A stretch of DNA of 24,296 nucleotides, taken from NCBI GenBank assembly GCA_964580105.1, contig CAZOJJ010000045.1, forward strand, positions 1 to 24,296. Reading direction: 5' to 3'. The DNA comes from CAZOJJ01 sp964580105 (GTDB lineage Bacteria; Bacteroidota; Rhodothermia; Rhodothermales; Rubricoccaceae). Every line of letters begins with the position of its first letter. The stretch's first letter is position 1. The notes below the pieces were generated by a model. The model searched no databases. It was not told where the DNA came from and saw only the letters and a list, made by a program, of their open reading frames with translations. Below are positions 16,286 to 23,308 of this stretch, one piece after another. The position numbers were made by a program, and so were the translations under genes.

Positions 16286-16354
16286 GGATGCTATCGGAGG
16301 GATGCTATCGGAGGGATGCTATCGGAGGGATGCTATCGGAGGGATGCTATCGGA
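16286..16354. repeat. 14-bp tandem repeat, nearly five copies, at gap edge
   Basis: GGATGCTATCGGAG is repeated at 16286, 16300, 16314 and 16328, then GGATGCTATCGGA at 16342. It starts immediately at the end of the N run, so the array probably extends into the gap. Because 14 is not a multiple of three, all three frames read the same 14-residue peptide cycle; I see no sign that it is translated. 16355-16492 holds nothing else I recognise. Confidence 0.9.
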
Positions 16355-16492
16355 AACGAGCGTCCGGAAGGATACGGCACAAGCACAAGGCGGCGCCTTA
16401 CCGATCGGCCGGCAGTGCGAGGACGCGGCGATGGGACGGCTTCCGGTTCTGCCTCCCTCGTGGAGCAGTGCGGTGACCCGTTCGCCTCGGCG

Positions 16493-16843
16493 TCACAGGA
16501 TCGTCACCCTGCGCGTGAGGAGGCCGGAGGGCGTCTCCAGACGCAGGACGTACGTCCCACTCGGCAGCCGCGACCCGTCGAACACGACGCGGCGCCGGCC
16601 CGCCGGCTCCACGCCGTCGATCAGCGTCGCCACCTGCCGACCGAGCCCGTCGAACGCGAGCAGTCGGACGGTGCCCTGCCGGGGCAGGGTGAGGCGAAGG
16701 GTCACGCGGCCGCTCGTGGGGTTCGGGGTGGCCACGCTCAGGGTGGCCGCGGCGGCCTCCGGAGCCGGCCGGGCGTGCGGGCTGCCGCCTGCGAGCAGCA
16801 ACGCGGCGACGGGAACGAGGAGCACGCGGAGCCGGGGGCGCAT
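16493..16843 (-). CDS. Secreted miniprotein consisting almost only of a T9SS sorting domain
   Basis: This is a 116-aa protein. A signal peptide covers about 1-24 (basic MRPRLR, then VLLVPVAALLLAGG), followed by an Ala/Pro linker to about 35. The rest is a type A T9SS C-terminal domain: VATPNPTSGRVTLRL in place of YPNPFNP, VRLLAFDGLGRQV, LPSGTYVLRLE and a final RRVTIL. No cargo domain lies between signal and sorting domain. The gene is complete from ATG to stop, so it is not cut by the gap 207 bp downstream. It starts 4 bp after the stop of the 98-aa gene, so the two are one operon. It could be a remnant of a larger cargo protein, or a real free sorting domain. Confidence 0.75.
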   Translation of the reverse strand: MRPRLRVLLVPVAALLLAGGSPHARPAPEAAAATLSVATPNPTSGRVTLRLTLPRQGTVRLLAFDGLGRQVATLIDGVEPAGRRRVVFDGSRLPSGTYVLRLETPSGLLTRRVTIL

Positions 16844-16847
16844 CCGC

Positions 16848-17144
16848 CTACAGCAGCGCGCGCTGCTCGGCGGGGATGGGCAGCACGTAGTGCCGCTCGA
16901 TGGTTTCCTCGTGCACGCCGAACTGGCCCGTCCCCCGGAAGTCCACGACCAGGTGGCGGTCCGTCTGCCCGATCACCTCGCCGATGCCGTAGTAAGACGG
17001 CGCCGGGCCGTAGTAGACCAGCTCGCCCGGGCGGACCTCACCGTGGCGCGCTCGCCGGTAGAACGGCGGCACGACGGGCAGCAACTCCAGCCGGAAGCGC
17101 GGCCGGGGGTTGGGGAAGTTCTCGATGTCGGGCTCCGTCTTCAT
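16848..17144 (-). CDS. 98-aa cytosolic protein of unknown function
   Basis: This 98-aa protein starts MKTEPDIENFPNP and has no signal peptide. The frame is open to 17255, but the extra part is Arg/Pro-rich and unlikely to be translated. The middle contains short beta-strand-like pieces, GELVYYGP, GIGEVIGQTDRHLVVDF and HEETIERHYVLPI, consistent with a small SH3/KOW-like barrel. I do not recognise the family. It is the first gene of a two-gene unit with the orphan sorting-domain protein and is divergent from the DUF4290-like gene (146 bp apart). Confidence 0.65.
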   Translation of the reverse strand: MKTEPDIENFPNPRPRFRLELLPVVPPFYRRARHGEVRPGELVYYGPAPSYYGIGEVIGQTDRHLVVDFRGTGQFGVHEETIERHYVLPIPAEQRALL

Positions 17145-17290
17145 GGACGCAGGAAACGACACGGCGGCGGGGAGCGGGAAAGGTCGGGCAGGCGGGTGAC
17201 GGCGGTGTGTCCGCACGCGCTGAACTCCGGCGCGGACGCCGTAGTATACGCGCATCCCGTCCTCGCCCGCACTTCTCCCGGCTCCCCGTC
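17145..17290. promoter_or_regulatory. Divergent promoter region
   Basis: This 146-bp region separates the divergent 98-aa and DUF4290-like genes. GTAGTATAC at 17241-17249 is the only AT-rich word. It contains the palindrome GTATAC and lies about 41 bp before the plus-strand ATG. It may serve either direction; no full consensus is visible. Confidence 0.3.
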
Positions 17291-17572
17291 ATGACGTACG
17301 ACACGAAGATCTACGACCGCCAGGTCGGGCGCAATGCCCAGCTCTTTGCCCGCTCCATCGCCGACCTGGAGGACGCCGAGCGGCGCTATCCGTACCTCCG
17401 CATCCTCGTCTCGCTCGTCGAGACGGCGCACCCGGAGTGGAGCCAGGCGCCGAACAAGGACCGCCAGATCGCCGAGCTCATCGTGCAGCTGAGCGAGGGC
17501 CTCCTCGACGCCGACGAGGTGGCCGGCGTCGTCCGCGTGCGCGACGAGGAGCGCGGACTCGTCTACGAGTGA
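17291..17572 (+). CDS. DUF4290-like protein
   Basis: This is a 93-aa all-helical soluble protein: IYDRQVGRNAQLFARSIADLEDAERRYPYLR, cited by its core VGRNAQLFARSI, then ILVSLVETAHPEW and QIAELIVQLSEGLLDADEV. The pattern of a YGRN-like start, a helix with an ED(A/R)E-R segment, then a helix ending in a short H-P motif resembles DUF4290, a Bacteroidota family of unknown function. This copy is short, about half the usual length as I remember it. The frame is open far upstream through the 14-bp repeat, but ATG 17291 is the first that yields the conserved start. Its stop is 15 bp from the stop of convergent ruvC. Confidence 0.68.
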   Translation: MTYDTKIYDRQVGRNAQLFARSIADLEDAERRYPYLRILVSLVETAHPEWSQAPNKDRQIAELIVQLSEGLLDADEVAGVVRVRDEERGLVYE

Positions 17573-17585
17573 GCCCGCCTCGGGC
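17573..17585. terminator. Short hairpin between convergent genes
   Basis: GCCCG (17573-17577), CCT, CGGGC (17581-17585): a 5-bp stem with a 3-base loop filling the 15-bp space between the stops of the DUF4290-like gene and ruvC. It is too weak alone to call a terminator with confidence. Confidence 0.3.
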
Positions 17586-17587
17586 GG

Positions 17588-18121
17588 CTACTGGACGCGC
17601 CCGGGGTTGGCGGCGACGAAGCCCTTCCAGTCCTTGAACGTCCCCGCCGGCCCGCGCTCGACGCGGTGGAGGTGGCAGAGCGCGACGGCGAGGGCGTCCG
17701 AGGCGTCGAGGCCGCGGCTCTCGGTCAGGCCGAGCTGGGCGCGGAGCATGAACCACACCTGCTCCTTCGCCGCGTTGCCGTTGCCGACGACGGCCTTCTT
17801 GATCTCCTTGGGGGTGTACTGCGTCACCGGGAGCTGGCGGTGGACGGCCGCCAGCATCACGGCCGCCTGCGCCCGCCCAAGCTTGAGCATGGACTGCGGG
17901 TTCTGCCCGTAGACCGGCATCTCGACGGCGCACTCGTCCGGGTGGTGCGCGTCGATGACGGCGACGATCCGCTCGTAGATCGTCTCCAGGCGCAGCGCGT
18001 GGTCGAGGTCGCCCCCGAGGTCGATCACGCCGTAATCCCGCACCGTCTCCGCCCGGCCGTCGAGGGCGACGACGCCGTAGCCGGTGTGCCGCGTGCCGGG
18101 GTCGATGCCGAGGACGATCAT
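17588..18121 (-). CDS. ruvC: Holliday junction endonuclease RuvC
   Basis: This 177-aa RNase-H-fold nuclease resolves Holliday junctions together with RuvAB. The four acidic catalytic residues are all present at family positions: Asp7 (GIDPGT), Glu67 (VEMPVYGQNPQSMLKLG), Asp139 and Asp142 (LDASDALAVA). YTPKEIKKAVVGNGNAAKEQV (cited by its core KKAVVGNGNAAKEQV) is the conserved DNA-binding segment. The ATG at 18121 overlaps the stop of yebC by four bases (ATGA on the minus strand), so it is translationally coupled. The longer open frame upstream is out of family. yebC-ruvC linkage is widespread in bacteria. ruvA and ruvB are not in the window. Confidence 0.96.
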   Translation of the reverse strand: MIVLGIDPGTRHTGYGVVALDGRAETVRDYGVIDLGGDLDHALRLETIYERIVAVIDAHHPDECAVEMPVYGQNPQSMLKLGRAQAAVMLAAVHRQLPVTQYTPKEIKKAVVGNGNAAKEQVWFMLRAQLGLTESRGLDASDALAVALCHLHRVERGPAGTFKDWKGFVAANPGRVQ

Positions 18122-18882
18122 GGGAAGGATGGAGGGCAGCCGGGTGATGCGAGGGTTTCCTCGTCCAGTTCCAGCGTGGAGTAGACGGCCTGGACGTCGG
18201 GGTGCTCGTCGAGGGCGTCGAGGAGGCGGAGGACGCGGGCGGCCTCGTCGGGGCTGAGGCGGGTGGTCGTGGTGGGGAGGCGCTGGAGGCCGGCCTCGGT
18301 GGGCTCGATGCCGGCCTCCTGGAGCGCGGCCTGCACGGCGCCGAAGGCCTCGACGGGCGCCTCGACGACGAAGGCGTCGTCTTCGCGGCGGAGGTCCTCC
18401 GCGCCCGCCTCGGCGGCGAGGAGGACGAGGTCGTCCTCGGTGCGCCCCTCGGCGGGGATCTCGAAGACGGCCTTCTGATCGAAGAGGAAGGCGACGGAGC
18501 CGGCGGTGCCGAGGTTGCCGCCCGCCTTGGTGAAGAGCGAGCGGAGGTCGGCCACGGTGCGGTTGGTGTTGTCGGTGAGCGCCTCGACGAAGACGGCGAT
18601 GCCGCCGGGCGCGTAGCCCTCGTAGGCGACCTCCTCGTAGTCCGCCCCGGCGATCTCGCCGGTGCCGCGCTTGATGGCGCGCTCGATGTTGTCCTTCGGC
18701 ATGTTCTCCGCCTTCGCCTTGTCCACGGCGAGGGCGAGGCGGGCGTTCATGCCGGGGTCGCCGCCGCCGTCGCGGGCGGCCACCATGATGTCGCGCGTGA
18801 TGCGGGCCCAGACCTTCGAGCGGCGGGCGTCGGCGACGCCCTTCTTCCGCTTGATCTTCGACCACTTGTTGTGTCCGGCCAT
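18118..18882 (-). CDS. yebC: YebC/PmpR family regulatory protein
   Basis: This 254-aa protein starts with the family hallmark MAGHNKWSKIKRKKGVADARR, cited by its core MAGHNKWSKIK. It continues with the helical DNA-binding domain and then the two alpha/beta domains, including YEGYAPGGIAVFVEALTDN, cited by its core GYAPGGIA, and NRTVADLRSLFTKAGG. Family members act as transcription factors or, in newer work, as translation factors relieving stalls at proline stretches; the sequence does not decide between these. The C terminus (ETLASPGCPPSFP) is non-conserved. It is the first gene of an operon with ruvC. A -7 box candidate lies 39-46 bp upstream of the ATG. Confidence 0.95.
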   Translation of the reverse strand: MAGHNKWSKIKRKKGVADARRSKVWARITRDIMVAARDGGGDPGMNARLALAVDKAKAENMPKDNIERAIKRGTGEIAGADYEEVAYEGYAPGGIAVFVEALTDNTNRTVADLRSLFTKAGGNLGTAGSVAFLFDQKAVFEIPAEGRTEDDLVLLAAEAGAEDLRREDDAFVVEAPVEAFGAVQAALQEAGIEPTEAGLQRLPTTTTRLSPDEAARVLRLLDALDEHPDVQAVYSTLELDEETLASPGCPPSFP

Positions 18883-18920
18883 GCGTTCCGTATCCGTCTA
18901 CCGAGCGGGGTGCGTTCGGC

Positions 18921-18956
18921 GCAAGATACGGCCGCCCGGGCCGGGCCTCCCGGCCT
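18921..18956 (-). promoter_or_regulatory. osmC terminator hairpin and yebC -7 box
   Basis: GGCCGGG (18939-18945), CCT, CCCGGCC (18949-18955) is a perfect 7-bp stem after the stop of the OsmC gene, a plausible terminator although no T tract follows. Ten bases further on the minus strand, GTATCTTGCG contains TATCTTGC (complement of 18921-18928), a TAnnTTTG-like box 39 bp before the yebC ATG. The 99-bp gap therefore seems to combine both functions. Confidence 0.45.
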
Positions 18957-18981
18957 CGGGCGGGGAACGGAAGGGACCGGT

Positions 18982-19413
18982 TCAGGCCAGCGTGGCGTCG
19001 AGCGTGATGTCGGCGTTGAGGAGGCGGGAGACGGGGCAGCCGGCCTTCGCCTTCTGCGCCAGCTCCTCGAACCGGGCCGGTTCGATGCCGGGCACGCGGG
19101 CCTCCAGGTGGAGCGCGATGGCCTTGATGGTCCACCCGATCTCCTCCTTCTCCATCGTGAGGTCGGCGCGGGTGCGCAGCTCCTCGGGCGGGAACCCCGC
19201 GTTGGCGAGCTGGAAGGCGAGGGCCATCGAGAAGCAGCCCGCGTGGGCGGCGGCGATGAGCTCCTCGGGGTTCGTCGCGGCACGGCCGTCCTCGCTCTCG
19301 AAGCGGGCGTAGGCGGAGTAGGGCTGGGCGTCGAGGGCGCCGCTGGGGGTGGTGAGGTGGCCGGAGCCGTCGGCGCCGGTGCCGGTCCAGACGGCGGTTG
19401 CGGTGCGGTTCAT
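18982..19413 (-). CDS. OsmC-family peroxidase
   Basis: This is a 143-aa protein of the OsmC/Ohr class of thiol peroxidases that reduce organic hydroperoxides. The two redox cysteines are present: Cys60 in AHAGCFSMAL and Cys126 in KAGCPVSR. The family's Arg and Glu partners are present in YARFES and NPEELIAAAH. Sequence order and the GCPVSRLL motif point to the OsmC subgroup, not Ohr. It probably acts in the cytosol. It is on the same strand as yebC-ruvC but separated by a hairpin and a promoter box, so probably a separate transcript. Confidence 0.93.
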   Translation of the reverse strand: MNRTATAVWTGTGADGSGHLTTPSGALDAQPYSAYARFESEDGRAATNPEELIAAAHAGCFSMALAFQLANAGFPPEELRTRADLTMEKEEIGWTIKAIALHLEARVPGIEPARFEELAQKAKAGCPVSRLLNADITLDATLA

Positions 19414-19517
19414 AGGATGGGGACGGAGGAGAGGAGTGGAACCCCGTGCGAAAGCCGTACGGCCGTCCGAGGTTTCCGTCCCCCGGGCCTCCGCCCCCCC
19501 ACAGCGCCGGTGCCTCC

Positions 19518-19920
19518 TCAGGCCGCCCGCACCGGGAGGGCCGCCGCCGGGTGGAGCATCGTGAAGGAGTCGCGCAGCACCCCCGCCTCGGTCTCCATCG
19601 TCTCGAGCCGGTGCTTGACCACGTCGCCGATGGAGACGAGGCCGACGAGGGCGCCGTTCTCCAGGACGGGCGGGTGCCGGAGGCGCCGCGTCGTCATCGT
19701 GGCCATGACGCGGCGCAAGGACGCGGCGTGCACGCCGGCCCGTCGCGCACCATCACGGCGCGGACGGGCAGCACGTGGGCGGCGTTGCCGTATTCGGCCA
19801 CGGGGCCGCCGTCAGCTCGCGCTCGCCGAAGAGGCCGACGACCCGGCCGGCCGCCACGACGGGCAGCGCGCCGATGCGGTGGCGGGTCAGCCGGACGGCC
19901 CCGGTGCGCACGACGGGCGC
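19518..19920 (-). pseudogene. Broken CBS-domain protein gene
   Basis: The minus strand encodes pieces of one two-CBS-domain protein in three frames. Piece 1 (about 19801-19920) reads RLTRHRIGALPVVAAGRVVGLFGEREL, cited by its core RHRIGALPVVAAGRVVGLFG. Piece 2 (about 19742-19801) reads VAEYGNAAHVLPVRAVMVRD. Piece 3 (19518-19740) reads VHAASLRRVMATMTTRRL, HPPVLENGALVGLVSIGDVVKH and so on to the stop. Each join needs a one-base shift, once near 19801-19806 and once near 19738-19741, both beside G/C runs. The N terminus is also missing: upstream of piece 1 the frame meets TAA and TGA with no ATG. Either the gene is dead or two indel errors are in the assembly, but the lost start favours real decay. 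Confidence 0.85.
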
Positions 19921-19993
19921 GCGGGATTCGCTTCCTTAAACTCACCCCTTCCGGTGACGAAACCAGCGCCGCCGTCTCTGCCCGACTTCTGCC

Positions 19994-22900
19994 ATGCCTG
20001 CCCGCACCTGCGCCCTGACCCTCCTCCTCCTGCTGCCGATCGGGCTGCACGCCCAGCCGGGCGACCTCCTCCGCTACCCGAGCGCGGCCCCGGCGTCGTT
20101 CGGCGGCGGGCTCCCGGCCGGGTTCTTCCTCGAAAACGCCGCGTCCGGCGCCACCTTCAACGTGCCGACGGCCGTGGCCGCCGCGCCGGACGGCCGCCTG
20201 TTCGTGGCGGAGAAGCGCGGGCGCGTCTACGTCGTCGAGGACGGGATCAAGCGCGACACGCCGTTCCTCGACATCGAGGCCGAGGTGCTCGACCACGGCG
20301 ACCGCGGCCTCCTCGGCCTCGCCCTCGACCCCGGCTTCGCCGCCAACGGCCGCGTCTACCTCTACTACACCGTCGATCACGACGGCACCGGCGACCGCGA
20401 GCGCCACGACGTCTTCGCCCGGCTCACGCGCTTCACCGCCAGCGCCGCCGACCCCAACGTGGCCGACCCCGCCTCGCGGCACGTCCTCGTCGGCGAGACG
20501 TTCGCCACCGGCGTACCGGCGTGCCACTACTCCCACAACGGCGGCACCCTCGCCTTCGGCTCGGACGGCACGCTCCTCCTCACCACCGGCGACGGCGCCT
20601 CCTACGCCGAGGTGGACGCGGGCAACCTCTACCCCGACTGCTTCGGCCCCGGCCGGTTCGACGCCAGCGAGGACGTCGGGGCGTTTCGGGCGGGGCGGCT
20701 GGAGAGCCTCGCGGGCAAGGTACTGCGGATCGACCCCGAGACCGGACGCGGCCTCCCCTCCAACCCGTTCTACACCGGTAACCCGGACGACTCGGCCTCG
20801 AAGGTCTGGGCCTACGGCCTCCGCAATCCGTTCCGCGTAGCGATCCGCGCCGACGGCAGCCTCGACCCCGCCGACGGCCGCCCCGGCACGCTCTACGTGG
20901 GCGACGTGGGCTGGAACGTGTGGGAGGAGCTGCAACCCGCCCGAGGCGGCGAGTACTTCGGCTGGCCCTGCTTCGAGGGGCCGAACCCGCAGAACGACTA
21001 CCAGAGCGCCCACCCCGCCACCGACGGATGCGGCACCGTGCCGGATCCCGTGGCGCCGACCTTCTACTGGCACCACACCGAGGCCGGGGCCTCGTTGCCC
21101 GACGGGCTCGTCGGCCGCACCATCCTGGGGGGGGCGGTCTACGAGGGCACCCTCTACCCCGAGCCCTACCGAAACGTGCTCTTCTACGCCGAATTCGGCG
21201 ACACGTGGCTGGCCTTCGCCCGCCTCGACGACGACGGCCGCCTCCTCAGCCACACCGTCCTCACCGACCAGGTCCCGTTCCTGGTGCAGGTGGCCTACGA
21301 CCCCGTCCGCGAGGAGCTCCTCCTCGTTGACATCGCGGGAGGGGCCGTCTCCCGCCTCCGCTACGCCGACCCCGGCCCGAACCACGCGCCCGTCGCCATT
21401 GCCACCGCGACGCTCGGCCCGGCCCCCCGCACGGCCCGCTTCGACGGCAGCGCGTCCATGGACCCCGACGGCGACGCCCTCTCCTTCGCCTGGGACTTCG
21501 GCGGCGGCGCGGGCTCCACGCTCACCAATCCGACCTTCACGTTCGATGCGGTCGGCAGCTATTCCGTCCGCCTCACCGTCACCGACCCCTTCGGTGCGAC
21601 GGGCGAGACGCAGCTCGCCGTCGTCGTCACGCCGGGCAGCGGGCCCACCGTCGCCATCACGACGCCGACCGACGGCGCGGCGGTGCGGCCGGGCGACGTG
21701 CTCGCGCTCACCGCCGAGGCCAGCGACCCGGAGCAGCCCGCCTCGACGCTGGCCTATCGCTGGGAGGTCACGCAGGTCCACGACGACCACCAGCACACGG
21801 AGGTCCTCGACGCCACGGGCCCGACCGCCTCCTTCACCGTCCCCGACCACGGCGACGAGGGCGACGTCGTCTTCTACCGCGTCCGCCTCGCCGTCACCGA
21901 CGACGCCGGCTACGAGGGCTCCGACCGCATCGCCCTCCGCGTGGCGAACGACGCCGAGACCGACGTCACCGACTACGCCACGGCCCCCATCGCGCTCGTG
22001 ACCGAGCCGGAGGGCGGCGGCAGCTACGACCTCGAAACCCTCCGCGACGGCATCACGCCCGCGCCCGGCTTCCCCGACCCCGCCTTCCAGTACGACACCT
22101 TCACCGAGGCCGGCGGCGACCGCGAGGAGGACTGGATCGGCTACGCCTTCGGCGAGACGCACACCTTCGCCCGCCTCACGTTCCAGGAGGGCTGCCACTT
22201 CGACGACGGCGGCTGGTTCGAGGACCTCCGCGTAGAGGTCCGCCGGGACGGCGTGTGGACGACCGTCCCGTTCCTCACCGTCTTCCCCGACTACCGGGGC
22301 GCCGACGGCGTCAACTACGACACCTACGAGCTCGTCTTCGGTGCCACCGAGGGCGACGCGATCCGGCTGATCGGGACGCCGGGCGGCACGGCCCGCTTCG
22401 TCTCCGTCGGCGAGCTGCGCGCGTGGGCCCTCCACGAGCCGCCGCCGCCCGAGTGGACGAGCGCCGACGTGGGCGCGGTGGAGGCGCCGGGCGCGTTCGT
22501 GCGGGAGGGCCGCGCGTTCACCGTCGAGGGCGGGGGCGACCTCTGGGGCCGCGCCGACCGCTTCCACTTCGCCTACCTCCCGCTCCACGGCGACGGCAGC
22601 CTGACCGTCCGCCTCGAGAGCCTCGCCGCCGCCCACGACTGGGCCAAGGCGGGCGTGATGGTCCGCGCCTCGCTCGACCCCGAGGCGGCCCACGCCATGC
22701 TCGTCGGCACGCCCGGCCACGGCGTCCACCTCCAGGCCCGCCCCGAGGCCGGGGCGGAGACGGCGTGGCTCGGCAGCGCAGACCTGCCCCTGCCCGTCTG
22801 GCTCCGCGTCCAGCGCCTCGGCGGGCTCGTCACCGCCTTCGCCTCGGCCGACGGCCGGGCCTGGGAGACGGTCGGCACCGCCGGCCTCGACCTCGGCGCG

Positions 22901-23308
22901 GACGCGCTCCTCGGCCTGCCCGTCGCCGCCACCGACTACGAGGGGGACGGCCTCTCCGCCCGCGCCCGCTTCACCGACGTGCGCCCGACCGGCGTCTTCG
23001 ACCCGGACCCGCCCGCGCCCGCCGCGCCGCCGGACGGGCCGCCGTTCGCCATCGAAAGGGTGTACCCCAACCCGTTCAACCCGGCCACGACGGTGCGGCT
23101 GGCAGTGGATCGGCCCGGCCTCTACCGCATCGAGGTCTACGACGTGCTCGGGCGGCGCGTGCGGGAATGGGCACTGCGCCCGGAGGCGCCGGGGACGGCC
23201 GAGATCGCCCTCCGCCTCGACGGCATGGCGAGCGGGACGTACGTCGTCCGCGCCTCCCTCGCCGCCGGCGGCCCGGTCGCGACGAAAACGATCACGCTGC
23301 TCCGCTGA
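19994..23308 (+). CDS. Secreted PQQ-type sugar dehydrogenase with PKD, discoidin-like, DUF1349-like and T9SS domains
   Basis: This is a 1104-aa exported protein. The signal peptide is 1-21 (ends LHA-Q). Residues ~35-460 form a glucose/sorbosone dehydrogenase six-blade propeller: DRGLLGLALDPGF, CHYSHNGGTLAFG (His181, the catalytic-base position), LLTTGDG, GKVLRIDP, AYGLRNPFRVA (275 on, sugar/PQQ-binding Arg) and EYFGWPCFEG. It would oxidise a sugar using PQQ outside the cell. A PKD domain follows at ~463-550 (SASMDPDGDALSFAWDFGGG), an Ig-like domain at ~553-652, a discoidin-like domain at ~664-813 and a DUF1349/concanavalin-like domain at ~818-1000 (HDWAKAGVMVRASL), both plausible carbohydrate binders. 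The T9SS tail has YPNPFNP at 1024-1030, SGTYVVRA and a final TLLR. The start gives an intact signal peptide. Whether it really binds PQQ needs biochemistry. Confidence 0.9.
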   Translation: MPARTCALTLLLLLPIGLHAQPGDLLRYPSAAPASFGGGLPAGFFLENAASGATFNVPTAVAAAPDGRLFVAEKRGRVYVVEDGIKRDTPFLDIEAEVLDHGDRGLLGLALDPGFAANGRVYLYYTVDHDGTGDRERHDVFARLTRFTASAADPNVADPASRHVLVGETFATGVPACHYSHNGGTLAFGSDGTLLLTTGDGASYAEVDAGNLYPDCFGPGRFDASEDVGAFRAGRLESLAGKVLRIDPETGRGLPSNPFYTGNPDDSASKVWAYGLRNPFRVAIRADGSLDPADGRPGTLYVGDVGWNVWEELQPARGGEYFGWPCFEGPNPQNDYQSAHPATDGCGTVPDPVAPTFYWHHTEAGASLPDGLVGRTILGGAVYEGTLYPEPYRNVLFYAEFGDTWLAFARLDDDGRLLSHTVLTDQVPFLVQVAYDPVREELLLVDIAGGAVSRLRYADPGPNHAPVAIATATLGPAPRTARFDGSASMDPDGDALSFAWDFGGGAGSTLTNPTFTFDAVGSYSVRLTVTDPFGATGETQLAVVVTPGSGPTVAITTPTDGAAVRPGDVLALTAEASDPEQPASTLAYRWEVTQVHDDHQHTEVLDATGPTASFTVPDHGDEGDVVFYRVRLAVTDDAGYEGSDRIALRVANDAETDVTDYATAPIALVTEPEGGGSYDLETLRDGITPAPGFPDPAFQYDTFTEAGGDREEDWIGYAFGETHTFARLTFQEGCHFDDGGWFEDLRVEVRRDGVWTTVPFLTVFPDYRGADGVNYDTYELVFGATEGDAIRLIGTPGGTARFVSVGELRAWALHEPPPPEWTSADVGAVEAPGAFVREGRAFTVEGGGDLWGRADRFHFAYLPLHGDGSLTVRLESLAAAHDWAKAGVMVRASLDPEAAHAMLVGTPGHGVHLQARPEAGAETAWLGSADLPLPVWLRVQRLGGLVTAFASADGRAWETVGTAGLDLGADALLGLPVAATDYEGDGLSARARFTDVRPTGVFDPDPPAPAAPPDGPPFAIERVYPNPFNPATTVRLAVDRPGLYRIEVYDVLGRRVREWALRPEAPGTAEIALRLDGMASGTYVVRASLAAGGPVATKTITLLR

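Noticed and set aside
16131..16354. Possible CRISPR array at the gap
   Set aside because: The repeats are 13-14 bp and directly adjacent with no spacers, and there are no cas genes in the window.
16288..17294. Plus-strand ORFs beginning MLSEGCYRRDAIGG
   Set aside because: They start in the 14-bp repeat, which reads the same peptide in all frames, and then continue as Arg/Pro-rich shadow sequence. Only the 17291 start in one frame gives a protein-like sequence.
19694..22729. 1011-aa minus-strand open frame
   Set aside because: Antisense shadow of the sugar dehydrogenase. Only its last part is meaningful, because it contains one frame piece of the CBS pseudogene.
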